From Parachlamydiales bacterium (GTDB taxonomy: Bacteria > Chlamydiota > Chlamydiia > Chlamydiales > Rhabdochlamydiaceae): a stretch of 64,000 nt of DNA. The notes under the pieces were generated by a model. The model searched no databases and was not told where the DNA came from. It worked only from the letters and a program-made list of their open reading frames with translations. The stretch spans positions 29,645 through 93,644 of the forward strand of contig DAIDHO010000002.1 in NCBI GenBank assembly GCA_027459675.1, in the 5' to 3' direction. This document shows positions 17,852-27,658 of the stretch, piece by piece; positions within the stretch are counted from its first letter, which is position 1, and every line of letters starts with the position of its first letter. The translations under genes were made by a program, and so were the position numbers.

Positions 17852-19643
17852 GGACTTCCATGAAAGCAGATTGGGGAATATTCACTTTCCCAATCTCTTT
17901 CATTTTCTTTTTGCCTTCTTTTTGCTTTTCCCATAGTTTTCGTTTACGTGTAATATCACCCCCATAACATTTGGCCGTCACGTTTTTAGTAATGGCCCGG
18001 ATGGTTTCCCTTGCAATCACTTTTCCACCGATGGCAGCTTGCACGGGGACTTTAAATTGTTGCATCGGGATGACTTCCACAAGTTTTTTGCAAATGGCTC
18101 TACCGCGCATCTCTGCTTTTGAGCGGTGTACAAGACAAGAAAAGGCGTCGACAGGTTCTTCATTAACCCGGACTTCTAACTTGATGATATCACTTTTCTC
18201 ATAGCAATCGAATTCGTAATCAAAAGAACCATATCCCCGTGTAGCAGATTTAAGTTTGTCATTAAAGTCTGTTATGATCTCGTTAAGAGGAAAGCAATAA
18301 GTAAGAAGAAGACGTGTTGCATCGATGGTTTCGGTTTTTTCAAGTGTTCCTCGTTTTTCCATCCCCAAGCTCATGATAGCGCCCAAATATTCAGCAGGCG
18401 CCATGATGTGGCATTTCACCCAGGGCTCTTCTACAAAATTGACTTGTGCAGGATCAGGATAGTGAGCGACATTGTCAATAGAGAGGCACTCTCCGTTTGT
18501 GAGAGTAAATTTGTAAACTACAGAAGGAGCAGTGGTAATGACATCGAGATTGAAATGCCGTTGAAGGCGCTCAAAGACAATTTCTAAATGGAGAAGGCCT
18601 AAGAAACCACAGCGGAATCCAAAGCCGAGTGCCATACTGCTTTCTTGTTCGACATAAAGAGCAGAGTCATTGAGTTGGAGCTTGTAAAGAGCCTCGCGTA
18701 GTGCTTCAAAATCGGTAGAATCGACAGGATAAATTCCTGCAAAGACAACAGGTGCAATCACTCTAAAACCAGGGAGAGGTTCATTGGCAGGCTCCTTGGA
18801 AGAGGTGAGTGTATCTCCAATTTTCACATCGGATGTTTTTTTGATATTTGCAATGACGTATCCTACTTCCCCCGGACGTAGTTTTTCAATAGCGGTAGCT
18901 TCAGGCTTGAAAATTCCCACTTCAAGAACTTCGAATTCTTTATTCGAGGCCATCATCATCACAAGGGACTTTTTGGTGATTTCCCCACTCACGACCCGGA
19001 CATAGACCATCACGCCGCGGTAGGTGTCGTAATGGGAGTCGAAAATAAGGGCTCGCAAAGAGCCATCCACGGGCTCTTTTGGAGGAGGAACCAAGACAAG
19101 AATGCTTTCTAAAATTTCTTTAATTCCTACATTCATTTTAGCAGAACAGAGGATCGTATGGGTTGTTTCGATTCCGATCACTTCTTCAATTTGCTTTTTA
19201 ACCGACTCTATATCAGCCGAAGGGAGGTCAATTTTATTAATTACAGGTAGAATTTCAAGATTGCGATCGATGGCAAGGTGGACATTGGCCAGAGTTTGAG
19301 CTTGAACTCCTTGCACCGCATCGATCACAAGGAGGGCCCCTTCACAGGCAGATAAAGAGCGTGAGACTTCATAGGAAAAATCAACATGTCCGGGTGTGTC
19401 GATAAAGTTAATTTGGTAGGCATGTCCATCATCCGCTTTATACAGCATCGTCACGGGATGAGCTTTGATGGTGATGCCCCGCTCTCGCTCTAAGTCCATT
19501 TTATCGAGTACCTGGTCTTCCATTTCTCGATCTGGGATGGTTCCCGTGAGCTGCAAGAGACGGTCGGCGATGGTCGATTTACCATGGTCGATATGGGCAA
19601 TAATGGAAAAATTGCGAATGAAGTTTCTATTATAGGTTGACAT
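17838..19643 (-). CDS. lepA: Elongation factor 4 (LepA)
   Basis: This 601-residue translational GTPase has the G1 motif [17 protein letters not shown] (G3) and NKIDLP (G4), EF-G-like domains III and V, and the LepA-specific C-terminal domain ending AFMEVLKAD. LepA binds the ribosome and promotes back-translocation or initiation under stress. Length and domains are normal. It is divergent from the OTU-like gene, with about 70 bp between the starts. Confidence 0.96.
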   Translation of the reverse strand: MSTYNRNFIRNFSIIAHIDHGKSTIADRLLQLTGTIPDREMEDQVLDKMDLERERGITIKAHPVTMLYKADDGHAYQINFIDTPGHVDFSYEVSRSLSACEGALLVIDAVQGVQAQTLANVHLAIDRNLEILPVINKIDLPSADIESVKKQIEEVIGIETTHTILCSAKMNVGIKEILESILVLVPPPKEPVDGSLRALIFDSHYDTYRGVMVYVRVVSGEITKKSLVMMMASNKEFEVLEVGIFKPEATAIEKLRPGEVGYVIANIKKTSDVKIGDTLTSSKEPANEPLPGFRVIAPVVFAGIYPVDSTDFEALREALYKLQLNDSALYVEQESSMALGFGFRCGFLGLLHLEIVFERLQRHFNLDVITTAPSVVYKFTLTNGECLSIDNVAHYPDPAQVNFVEEPWVKCHIMAPAEYLGAIMSLGMEKRGTLEKTETIDATRLLLTYCFPLNEIITDFNDKLKSATRGYGSFDYEFDCYEKSDIIKLEVRVNEEPVDAFSCLVHRSKAEMRGRAICKKLVEVIPMQQFKVPVQAAIGGKVIARETIRAITKNVTAKCYGGDITRKRKLWEKQKEGKKKMKEIGKVNIPQSAFMEVLKAD

Positions 19644-19712
19644 CTTCGAAGACTCATTCTAATTCAAGTCGTGCTAGGAGTCAATAAGGCTATGGGGTAA
19701 AATAAATGTCGA

Positions 19713-20906
19713 ATGATTAAAAGTATATTTTTAATTCCAACCCTGTTTTTTGATTTTGAGAGAAGAGGTTCTTCTTCTAGTAAAGAAGAGAAAGTCCAGC
19801 AGATTTTAAATCTAGAGGCATGGTGTTATATCGGAAGTGCTCTTTGTGCCTCTTCAGGTGTGGGAATTATTTTACTTTCTTTGGCGGGTAAAATCCCCTT
19901 TAAAAAGCCGTTCTTTATCTCTGTGATTAGTGGAATTGCATTCAGTATTTTAGCGGAGTATTTTCACGATCAACCTTTTGATCCCAGTACTGTATTGCGT
20001 GAGGTCCAAACTTTTATTTTGGGTTCGGGGCTGAGGGAGGGATCTTCCTTTAAGTATCAAGGCCAGGAGTACACGATTGTTTGCACTCGAGGAGATGGAG
20101 CGTGCGGGGCTCATGCAGTGCTTGGGACTAAGAATGATCAAGGAGTGTATGCTTACTCATTGAGTAATGTCCGCCAATTGTATGTAGAAACTTTAAAAAA
20201 CACATTCCAAGATGTACCATTGATTAAAGAGAAGTGGGAAAAATGGATGATTAATTTTTTAAAAGATTATTTAAATCAAAAGGGGGGAAATTATTCTGCC
20301 ATGGTTTTCTCCGATTCTCTTGTTGCAGAGTTCGAAAAAAAATTAGCGGAGTTAAAAAAACACAAAGAAAAGCTGCGACAGAATCAAGTCATTCTCTTTC
20401 AAGAACTTCTGAAAGATAAAGAAGTTTTAGAACTTTTATTAAAAAATAAAATCGAAGCTTCTTCTCCAATAATTTATGATCAAATGCGCGGAATTTTAAA
20501 AGACATTCTAAAATTAGAAGAAAAAAAGGATAAAACGCCTCTCATTCAAAATTACCAAAGCCAAGCCCAACTTGAGGTTGAGATGGAGAAATCTTATGAA
20601 ACTTTTGTTAAAGAAACTAGCGTTTTAGAGGCTTATATATCGGGGGTTCGGAATTCCAACTATTATTTTTCAACAGACGAATTAGGGCTGATGGCGTATT
20701 TATTTAATAAGCGGCTGACCATCTTTTGCGAAAAAGGGGGATGCGAAAACAGGGAGGAGGACTCAACGGTTTACCCTATTCTTGAAGAGGGGGAAGAAGG
20801 GAATGAGCCTGTGGCAGTTTTCCACAGAGGTATGCATTACTCACGCTGTGAAGTTAAACTCATTTGTGAAAAAGGCGTATCACGTCCTGATACGTTAGAT
20901 AAATAA
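19713..20906 (+). CDS. Putative OTU-family cysteine protease (candidate deubiquitinase effector)
   Basis: The protein has 397 residues. The motif RGDGACGAHAV matches the OTU core with Asp128 and candidate nucleophile Cys131. A late HYSR motif supplies candidate His375, and just before it lies the OTU-like segment EAYISGVRNSNYYFSTDELG...FNKRLTIF. Two hydrophobic segments lie near residues 38-58 and 66-82. Between Cys and His is an unusually long, highly charged insertion (about residues 200-310) predicted to be coiled coil. OTU enzymes cleave ubiquitin chains, and bacterial pathogens deliver them to host cells. No signal peptide is obvious; secretion by a type III system is an inference. The last 47 bp overlap rseP in antisense. 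Confidence 0.72.
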   Translation: MIKSIFLIPTLFFDFERRGSSSSKEEKVQQILNLEAWCYIGSALCASSGVGIILLSLAGKIPFKKPFFISVISGIAFSILAEYFHDQPFDPSTVLREVQTFILGSGLREGSSFKYQGQEYTIVCTRGDGACGAHAVLGTKNDQGVYAYSLSNVRQLYVETLKNTFQDVPLIKEKWEKWMINFLKDYLNQKGGNYSAMVFSDSLVAEFEKKLAELKKHKEKLRQNQVILFQELLKDKEVLELLLKNKIEASSPIIYDQMRGILKDILKLEEKKDKTPLIQNYQSQAQLEVEMEKSYETFVKETSVLEAYISGVRNSNYYFSTDELGLMAYLFNKRLTIFCEKGGCENREEDSTVYPILEEGEEGNEPVAVFHRGMHYSRCEVKLICEKGVSRPDTLDK

Positions 20907-22761
20907 AAAAGAGGATCAGCAAAATCACGAAGGGAATAATCCATTTTTCCATGGTCTTAGCACGAAGGGGTCTACCCGTTAAGATCTCAATCCCTGAAAA
21001 GAGAATGTGACCTCCATCGAATACAGGAATGGGAAGTAGGTTCAAGATGGCTAAGTTGAGGCTCACAAAACCTAACCAATAGAGAGCATCTTTAATACCT
21101 TTAGACCAACTGTTTTGGAGGGCTTGCACAATTCCAACAGGGCCGCTCATATATTTGGCAGAAATCGATCCAGTAAAGAGATTCGTGAGGGTTTTCCATG
21201 TATTTTCTAACACGTTTGTAAACTGCGTTGTCGGAAGGGGATTGAATAAAACATTCCGGTCGATCAGAATCGCTCCTAACATGAGTCTTTTTTGATTTTG
21301 CTCCAGTTGGGCCAGCTGCTGCTCTCTTAGATCAGGATCTTCAATTTTTTCAATCGCTTTTTTAAGGTTTTCGTATTGAGCAGTCATTTTCGCACGAGTT
21401 TTTGCGTCAAGGTCGAGTTCGCTCAAAGGCTTGAGTCGGACCGATTTTAAAAGTTGATAATGATCTGCTTCCAGAAGGGGAGAGGGGGTTCCAATCGATT
21501 GGATGATTTTTGAAAGAGAAGCTGCTTCTAAGGAGGCTTCAAAAGAAGGATCGGCTTCTGTCCAAGGTCGGATATGAGCGGCAGGTTTTTTTTGAACAAT
21601 CACAAGAGCAGACCTTTCTTGAACAAGCTTGAACAAGTCAAAGACATTCTTAACAAGAGAGCCGTTGATGGCGACGATCCGATCTCCTGCTTGGATTTTT
21701 TCAGGGGAAATGTTGACAGGAGAGACTTCCTCAGCATTTGCGTTCATGAAAGAGAGCGTATCTTCAATTTGGCAGGAAGAAGTAATTTGATAAGGGATGA
21801 AATAGAGATCGGATAATTTCCCCGCAAGTGATGTTGCATGTTTCCAATCGTCCAGTTCGTTTTTATAGTTTTGGGAAAGACGTAGATCGCTAATCTTCAG
21901 TCGCGGAACTTTGATTAGAAAATAGTTTCCTTGCCTTTGAAGGGTGAGAAGGGTGGTCGACTCGTTAAGGACAGTGGAGAGTTGAGGTTGAGAGAAAATG
22001 AGGGAGCCATCGACCCATACAATCCTGTCTCCTTTTTCAATCCCACTGGGTCTAAGGGGAGAGGCTGGAGAAGAATAGTCATTAAAGATTAAATATTGAG
22101 CTGGAAAAACACCAAATTGGTTGATCCTTTCAGCAGGAGAAGCTGCTTTGGGAAGGGAGACAGTAAAAGGGGTTTTATTTCTCGTCCAATAATTGATATG
22201 TTCGCCTCGGAGAGTATTTTCATGGTCACTCAAGGCGAGTTTTGTCATCAGGTCAGGAAAACCGTCAAAAGATTTTCCATTGAGAGACTCAAACACATCC
22301 CCAGGATATATATTAGTTGATTTTAGAATGGAATCTGAGTCGACATATCCTACTATGTGGGTGAGTTGTTGAAAAGGTTTCTCTTGTCCTCCTCCTATCC
22401 AGATCAGCGTAAAGGCGACAAAAGCAAATACAATATTGGTCAAAGGGCCTGCAAGAGCGACTTTAATTCTTTGAAAAGGAGTTTTTCCATAAAATCCGTC
22501 GGGAATTTGATGGGGTTCAAGACCTGCTTTTTTTTCCATCCCAGCCATCCGAACATACCCCCCAAACGGCAAGATGCACAGCTGCCACTTAACTCCGTTC
22601 ACTTCCCATTGACGAAGAGAAGGTCCAAAACCGATGGAAAAAACTTCGACTTTGATGCCGATACGTCGCGCTACGAGATAGTGTCCCAGCTCGTGAATGA
22701 AAATAAGAAATCCCAGGCCTAAGATAGCGAGAATCAGATAAAAGATATTTAAGAGCATCAT
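20860..22761 (-). CDS. rseP: Site-2 intramembrane metalloprotease RseP
   Basis: This 633-residue M50 protease has the zinc motif HELGH (residues 23-27) in the first membrane helix, PDZ-type regions in the large central periplasmic part, and the C-terminal NLLPIPVFDGGH motif with the third ligand Asp near 582. Site-2 proteases release regulators or clear signal peptides from the membrane. The frame extends 12 bp upstream through a TTG; the ATG at 22761 has a GGA ribosome site at good spacing. In Chlamydia the homologue (CT072) lies near dxr and ytgD, as here beside the ytg operon. Confidence 0.93.
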   Translation of the reverse strand: MMLLNIFYLILAILGLGFLIFIHELGHYLVARRIGIKVEVFSIGFGPSLRQWEVNGVKWQLCILPFGGYVRMAGMEKKAGLEPHQIPDGFYGKTPFQRIKVALAGPLTNIVFAFVAFTLIWIGGGQEKPFQQLTHIVGYVDSDSILKSTNIYPGDVFESLNGKSFDGFPDLMTKLALSDHENTLRGEHINYWTRNKTPFTVSLPKAASPAERINQFGVFPAQYLIFNDYSSPASPLRPSGIEKGDRIVWVDGSLIFSQPQLSTVLNESTTLLTLQRQGNYFLIKVPRLKISDLRLSQNYKNELDDWKHATSLAGKLSDLYFIPYQITSSCQIEDTLSFMNANAEEVSPVNISPEKIQAGDRIVAINGSLVKNVFDLFKLVQERSALVIVQKKPAAHIRPWTEADPSFEASLEAASLSKIIQSIGTPSPLLEADHYQLLKSVRLKPLSELDLDAKTRAKMTAQYENLKKAIEKIEDPDLREQQLAQLEQNQKRLMLGAILIDRNVLFNPLPTTQFTNVLENTWKTLTNLFTGSISAKYMSGPVGIVQALQNSWSKGIKDALYWLGFVSLNLAILNLLPIPVFDGGHILFSGIEILTGRPLRAKTMEKWIIPFVILLILFFIYLTYQDVIRLFHK

Positions 22762-22810
22762 GCATTTTTCCAATAGGTTAAGAGCTGGTCGCCATTATAC
22801 CGATTCCATA

Positions 22811-23758
22811 TTAAAAATCGACATACGAAGAGGGTGTGGACTTTCTAAAATTAAAGAGAGCAGAAGCCACATAGCCGAAAGAAAGGAGAGTGACGATCAG
22901 TCCTCCTGTGGAGAGAGGAAAATGCATGACCGATAAAAGATGTCTTGAAAGAGCAACGCCTAAGATGGAAAAACCCATTCCAATGATTAATGTCATTATA
23001 AGAAGGGTGCTGAGTCGGTGGCATCGATGGCGCGCAAGGAGGGTAGGCCCTACTAGAAAAGCGAGTACAAGAAGAACTCCCACAGCCCGAATAGAGATCA
23101 CAAACGTGAAAGCAGTGAGGGCCATTTGAAGATAGTGATACTTGTTAACTTTTAAACCAGATGACACCGCAAATTGAGGATCGAAAGCAGAAAGAGCCCA
23201 CGGTTTATAAGCGCATGCAAGTGCTATTAGATTAAGCGCTGCAACATAGGAGGCGTTCCAGATATCAGAGTGTCCCAATGCATCGACATTTCCTGTGATG
23301 ACTTCCACGCCAATGTGACTGCTCCGGGTAAAAAGTGTTACCAGCAAGATTCCCAGTGCAAAAAGGGTGGTAAAGACAAGGCCAATGGCAGCATCTTCCT
23401 GTAGTTTAAAAAAGTAGCGTGCACCCTCTGTAAATAATAGAGTCAAAAATGCCGAAATGACGCTTGCAGCAATTAAAAAGGACACAGGGAGGTCCAAATC
23501 GGGGGCATGTTGAAATGAGAATAGGAAACAAAGGACAATTCCCAGAAGGGTGGTATGAGAAAGGGAATTGGCCAGCATGGTCATTTTTCGAAGGGTGAGA
23601 AAAGTCCCTAATACTCCTGTTGAAATCGAAATTGCGATGAGGACAAGGAGTTGAATTTCATCGGAGGCAAGAGTGGAAAGAGGGAGCTGTCCTGTCAAAC
23701 GCTTAAAGAGGATGAGGAAGAATTCAAAAAAGTTAGCGCCCCAGTAAGGGTTACTCAT
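22811..23758 (-). CDS. ytgD: Metal ABC transporter permease YtgD
   Basis: This 315-residue integral membrane protein has about eight hydrophobic segments and the Zn/Mn/Fe permease pattern (TFLTLRKMTMLANSLSHTTLLG, later GVLLVLAFLVGPTLLARH). It pairs with the YtgC permease and YtgB ATPase to import iron or manganese across the inner membrane. It overlaps ytgC by 8 nt and is the last gene of the ytgABCD operon on the minus strand. Confidence 0.92.
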   Translation of the reverse strand: MSNPYWGANFFEFFLILFKRLTGQLPLSTLASDEIQLLVLIAISISTGVLGTFLTLRKMTMLANSLSHTTLLGIVLCFLFSFQHAPDLDLPVSFLIAASVISAFLTLLFTEGARYFFKLQEDAAIGLVFTTLFALGILLVTLFTRSSHIGVEVITGNVDALGHSDIWNASYVAALNLIALACAYKPWALSAFDPQFAVSSGLKVNKYHYLQMALTAFTFVISIRAVGVLLVLAFLVGPTLLARHRCHRLSTLLIMTLIIGMGFSILGVALSRHLLSVMHFPLSTGGLIVTLLSFGYVASALFNFRKSTPSSYVDF

Positions 23759-25031
23759 TGTTTTTTTCCTCCTCTTGGAGCTGTGTTCTAAGAGGGATGG
23801 GTTGCTGATGGGGATCTTTCATAGGGTTATTTAAAAGAAGGGTCAGCTGCTGCTCTAAAGCAGGAGAGAAGAGATGTTCGAGCTCTTCTGCTGTTCGATG
23901 CACCTTCTCCACATTTTGCCCTAGGTATTCGACAAGATAGACTTCCCATAGTCGATGGAGACGGACAATTTTTTGCGCAGCGATTTCTCCGGCAGAAGTA
24001 AGAGCCCCCTCTGCGGTCATCCATCCCTTCCTTTGGAGAGAAAATTTGATGAGAGGAGAGAGCTGGGGGTGGAGCTCAGGCTTTTTCCAAACGAGTTTTA
24101 ATCCATTTTCCATTTGGCATCGAAAGCGGAATATTTGAGTGCGCACGAGTCTCACGAAAAGGCCTGAACGGGGCGCGATTAAGAGACTTATCAGAGAGAA
24201 AAATGAAGCAGAAAGAAGGATCATGGGCCCTGTAGGCAGAGAAAAGTGGGGTGAAGAGAGTTTGTAAGATAGGAGATTGCCCAAGAGAGCGCTGGCAAGC
24301 CCAAAGCCGCTGGCGATGAGGAGCATACTTGAAAAGCGATGAGACCAAGGACGGGCAGCAACTGCGGGTCCGATGAGCATGCCTGCCATCAAAACAACCC
24401 CGACACTTCGTACCCCTAAAATAATTGCAATTACAATGAAAAGAAAGGTCGTTGTCTCTAGAGCCTTGGACCGTACGCCGATGGTTTGAGCAAAAGTCGT
24501 GTCAAAATTAATGAGCTTTAAGCGAGGATAAAATAAGGATAAAAAGCTCACTAGAATAAGGGCAAAGCTTGCATATAGCACCGCTTGACTGGTGGTCATA
24601 GTGGCTGCTTGTCCATATAGATATAATAAAGCTTGACGGTAGCCCATGGGGTGGGTTTTTTGTAAGATACTTGCCAGCAGAATACCCCATCCCATGAAGG
24701 CAGCTAGGACAAAAGTTAAGGCTGAATCAGCAGGGACTCTCCATCGTCTTTCCATCCAATCGACACCTTTGAGTCCTAATAAAGAAAAAAGGAAGCCTCC
24801 GAAAGTCATGGAAAAAAACATCCACTCTCCTCCATTGTTAATCCGAGTGAGGGATGAAACCCCCAAAACCCCGACTAAAATCCCAGGAAACGCCGCATGG
24901 GAAAGAGTTTCTCCAATCAAACTCCTTTTTCGTAAAAGGACAAGAGTTCCAACAAGAGCAGAAGAGAGGGCCATACACAAGGTGCCGAGAAGAGATATTT
25001 TGACAACCGGATTTGTAAAAAAGTCGATCAC
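23751..25031 (-). CDS. ytgC: YtgC permease fused to a YtgR-like DtxR-family domain
   Basis: Residues 1-290 form a metal permease with many membrane segments (SLIGETLSHAAFPGILVG, GVVLMAGMLIGPAVAAR). After a basic linker, residues about 325-415 form the C-terminal part of a DtxR/MntR repressor: LTSAGEIAAQKIVRLHRLWE, EKVHRTAEELEH, and a DPHQQPIP end holding metal-ligand-type His and Glu residues. In C. trachomatis the same fusion is cleaved to release YtgR, an iron-dependent repressor of the operon. Whether a complete winged helix is present is uncertain. GTG start at 25031 overlaps the ytgB stop. Confidence 0.92.
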   Translation of the reverse strand: MIDFFTNPVVKISLLGTLCMALSSALVGTLVLLRKRSLIGETLSHAAFPGILVGVLGVSSLTRINNGGEWMFFSMTFGGFLFSLLGLKGVDWMERRWRVPADSALTFVLAAFMGWGILLASILQKTHPMGYRQALLYLYGQAATMTTSQAVLYASFALILVSFLSLFYPRLKLINFDTTFAQTIGVRSKALETTTFLFIVIAIILGVRSVGVVLMAGMLIGPAVAARPWSHRFSSMLLIASGFGLASALLGNLLSYKLSSPHFSLPTGPMILLSASFFSLISLLIAPRSGLFVRLVRTQIFRFRCQMENGLKLVWKKPELHPQLSPLIKFSLQRKGWMTAEGALTSAGEIAAQKIVRLHRLWEVYLVEYLGQNVEKVHRTAEELEHLFSPALEQQLTLLLNNPMKDPHQQPIPLRTQLQEEEKNNE

Positions 25032-25798
25032 AACAAATGAATTCCTGAGCTAGGGTTCTGGGCTAGAAGCACTGCCTCGTCCAGCAGACGAGATCCTTGT
25101 CCATATGTTTTTGCAAGATTTTGGGAGGTGAGAACTTGGGCTGTAGGTCCTGCTTCAATAAGACATGTGTTAAGAAGTACGAGCCAATCGAAAACTTTTT
25201 GACCGGTGATCAAGTCATGATGTACCATTACGATGGTTTTACCTTTTGCTTTAAGCTGGGCAAAGAGATTCAATAAAGTCTTTTCGGTAGCTAAATCGAT
25301 GCCTGCAAAAGGCTCGTCGAGTAAAAAAAGCTCAGCCTCTTGGGCCAAGGCTCTTGCAATAAAAAGCCTTTGTTGCTGGCCGCCTGAGAGCTGGCCGATT
25401 TGTCTATCTGCGAGCTCTTCCATTTCCACCAGTTTCAGGGAATGGAAAGCCGCTTCTTTGTCGGCTTTCGAAACCCACTTTAAGAGCCCCCTCTTATTAA
25501 AACGACCCATCATGACTAGATCGTATGCTGTCATGGGAAAATCCCAATCTACGGAAGATCTTTGTGGAACATACGCCACTTTGTGGCGCACCTCTTCTAA
25601 GGAAGAGCCAAAAAAGCGGACCGTGCCGCTTAAAGGGGTCAGAAGCCCTAAAAGCGCTTTTAAGAGCGTACTTTTTCCCGCTCCATTAGGACCGATAATT
25701 CCGATCAAGGAGCCCACTGGAAGAGAAAAGGAAATATCCCATAAAACGGCCGTTTGATGATAGGTGACACTGAGATCTTCAACATCAATGGAATTCAT
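25028..25798 (-). CDS. ytgB: Metal ABC transporter ATP-binding protein YtgB
   Basis: This 256-residue ABC ATPase has Walker A GPNGAGKST, the signature LSGGQQQR, Walker B LFLLDEPF and a switch histidine in VHHD. It energises YtgC/YtgD. The stop and start codons overlap by four bases with ytgA (ATGA) and ytgC (GTGA), so the operon is translationally coupled. Confidence 0.95.
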   Translation of the reverse strand: MNSIDVEDLSVTYHQTAVLWDISFSLPVGSLIGIIGPNGAGKSTLLKALLGLLTPLSGTVRFFGSSLEEVRHKVAYVPQRSSVDWDFPMTAYDLVMMGRFNKRGLLKWVSKADKEAAFHSLKLVEMEELADRQIGQLSGGQQQRLFIARALAQEAELFLLDEPFAGIDLATEKTLLNLFAQLKAKGKTIVMVHHDLITGQKVFDWLVLLNTCLIEAGPTAQVLTSQNLAKTYGQGSRLLDEAVLLAQNPSSGIHLL

Positions 25799-26763
25799 TC
25801 AGTTTTCCATGCTTCACAAAGAAGAGAGGTATTATATTTCATCATCTCCTCATAAGTAAGAGATTTTGCATCTGTATCAGCCAACGTATCAGAGCAAAGA
25901 GAGCGGGGGGCCATTTGGACAGACATTCCTTTAAGGCGGCAAATATCGACAATTTTTCTCAGAGAGTCGTGGCTGACATTCGCTTCAGAAAAAAGAATGG
26001 AAACTTGATTTTTTTGCAGATAGTCTAGAACACGCTGAAGGTCTTGAAAGCTAATTTGACCATCGGGGGCAAGCCCCTCAGGGGCGCAAAATCGGTCCTT
26101 CCAGGCATTTTCATGATGCAAGTAACGGCGAGCAAAATAATTGAATGCATCGTGGCTGGTGACGAGATACCTTTTTTCAGAGGGAATGGATTGCAATTTT
26201 TCTTCCATCCACGCATCGAGTTTGAGGAGTTCTTTTTTTACCTGCAATCCTTGCGTGGCATAATAATCGGTCCCTTCTGGGTCTATGGAGCTGAGCATGG
26301 CAACGACAGGATCGACGGCTTTTTCCCAAAGCGAAACATCGAGCCAAATGTGAGGATCGACCTGACCGTTGTTTTGAAGAATAAAAGAGGCATTTTGACT
26401 TCGAATAGCATCTCCAAGAGCCATCGCATGGGGATGCGTCTCTAATTTTCCTCTTAAGCTAGCGGTATGCTCGAGTCCCAGCCCATTATAAAAAACAATC
26501 TTAGCTACTAAAAATTTTTCATCATCACCTTTTACAAGCTCATAGCTGTGGGGATCGATCGTGCGATCCATCAAAGAAAGAGAATCAATCCGCTCTCCTC
26601 CTATACGGGACACCAAGTCATCGATGATAGGGGTAGTGCAAAGGACTTTTACTTTAGAGTTTTGAGAGTTGGGAGCTGCCCATTCTTCCAAACGAAAGGA
26701 AGAATTTTGACATCCTAAAAGGGTTAAATAAAAAAGAGCTAATACGGAAAATAAATATCTCAT
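25795..26763 (-). CDS. ytgA: Metal-binding lipoprotein YtgA
   Basis: This ZnuA/MntA-type periplasmic solute-binding protein carries the metal ligands seen as DPHSYEL, DPHIWLD, TSHDAFNYFA and FSEANV. From the ATG at 26763 it begins MRYLFSVLALFYLTLLGC, a textbook lipoprotein signal with lipobox LLGC. The frame extends 57 bp upstream to ATG 26820, which would place 19 hydrophilic residues before the signal, so 26763 is preferred although neither start has a strong Shine-Dalgarno. It delivers iron, manganese or zinc to YtgBCD. It is the first gene of the operon, downstream of a long inverted repeat. Confidence 0.9.
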   Translation of the reverse strand: MRYLFSVLALFYLTLLGCQNSSFRLEEWAAPNSQNSKVKVLCTTPIIDDLVSRIGGERIDSLSLMDRTIDPHSYELVKGDDEKFLVAKIVFYNGLGLEHTASLRGKLETHPHAMALGDAIRSQNASFILQNNGQVDPHIWLDVSLWEKAVDPVVAMLSSIDPEGTDYYATQGLQVKKELLKLDAWMEEKLQSIPSEKRYLVTSHDAFNYFARRYLHHENAWKDRFCAPEGLAPDGQISFQDLQRVLDYLQKNQVSILFSEANVSHDSLRKIVDICRLKGMSVQMAPRSLCSDTLADTDAKSLTYEEMMKYNTSLLCEAWKTE

Positions 26764-26821
26764 TCCATTTATTAGAGAATGTCTGTGAATTTTGCTTGTT
26801 GGGGCCGCTTCTTTAATCATT

Positions 26822-26885
26822 TTTCGATTTATTTGTTGGGAGTTATATCAACTTACATATATTACCCCCAACAAATAAATCGAAA
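26822..26885. repeat. Perfect 19-bp inverted repeat upstream of ytgA
   Basis: The arm TTTCGATTTATTTGTTGGG at 26822-26840 is the exact reverse complement of 26867-26885, with a 26-bp spacer. It lies about 60 bp before the preferred ytgA start and directly before the alternative start. It could be an operator, an RNA hairpin in the leader, or a small mobile-element remnant. The remaining gap up to 27091 is AT-rich and holds a 10-bp tandem repeat (AAATCTATTC, 26941-26960). Confidence 0.85.
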
Positions 26886-27091
26886 GAGAGTTAGACAAGG
26901 CGCGCTGCCCTTCGTTTTTCTGATTTCAATCTAACAGATCAAATCTATTCAAATCTATTCAAAAGTTATCAAATTGATTTAAATTTAGTTACAATCTATG
27001 CATCAATATAAATTTAATTATTCCTTCTTGCATGAATATTATCATTTTTCATAAGCTCTCGAAAAAACTCTAATTCTAAGGAGAATCAGAA

Positions 27092-27616
27092 ATGAGTCAT
27101 GAGACAGTTGAACCTAAAACAAAAAACTTTAAAGAAATTGAAGAGATTATTGCCCGTGCTATTAAAAAAGTAGGGGCTAAACGAGAGAATGATATTTGCC
27201 GTTATATCCCCATGGCATCCGGCGGTTATATGCACCACTTTACGCTCAAGAAGATGAAAACAAAGCAGCCCCATGAATTGGGTTCTATGATTGAAAAATT
27301 TATTATCAATAATGACGTTCCTGGCATGGTGGCTCCTAAACAAAGAGCCCCTCGAGGGTCTCGTAAAAGGCGTGACCATCATACCTTCACCCGCTCTCAA
27401 CTGGAGAGAATGCTTGCGATTGCTAAATTGGCAGGAGATAAAGAAATGGTAGCGCTTCTTTCCCCCAAGAGATCTCTTGCTACATGTAAGCGGGAGTTGA
27501 TTGCATCTATTCGCCATAGCCGTTTAGAGCCAGAGCTTTGGAACGCCTATAGTGAAGCATTGAATGCCCAGCAAATCATCCAAAATAGTGAACTTTTCAA
27601 CCACGTCAATAAATAA
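27092..27616 (+). CDS. Conserved chlamydial hypothetical protein (CT066-like)
   Basis: This 174-residue basic protein lies between ntt1 and ytgA, exactly where I recall CT066 in Chlamydia. It is hydrophilic with several lysine and arginine clusters (APKQRAPRGSRKRRDHHTF, about 87-105) and no membrane segment or signal. The basic stretch suggests nucleic-acid binding but no known fold is recognisable. A strong AAGGAGA site precedes the ATG, consistent with good translation. Function unknown. Confidence 0.8.
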   Translation: MSHETVEPKTKNFKEIEEIIARAIKKVGAKRENDICRYIPMASGGYMHHFTLKKMKTKQPHELGSMIEKFIINNDVPGMVAPKQRAPRGSRKRRDHHTFTRSQLERMLAIAKLAGDKEMVALLSPKRSLATCKRELIASIRHSRLEPELWNAYSEALNAQQIIQNSELFNHVNK

Positions 27617-27623
27617 TCTGTTG

Positions 27624-27658
27624 TAGATCTATCCTTCTGAAAAGGGTAGATCTATTTT
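27624..27658 (+). terminator. Hairpin after the CT066-like gene, possible terminator
   Basis: TAGATCTATCC (27624-27634) pairs with GGGTAGATCTA (27644-27654), with a nine-base loop and a following TTTT. The right arm is shared with the 42-bp palindrome, so the two structures compete. Confidence 0.6.

Noticed and set aside
26941..26960. CRISPR-like tandem repeat AAATCTATTC
   Set aside because: Two short adjacent units without spacers; no array or cas gene occurs anywhere in the window.
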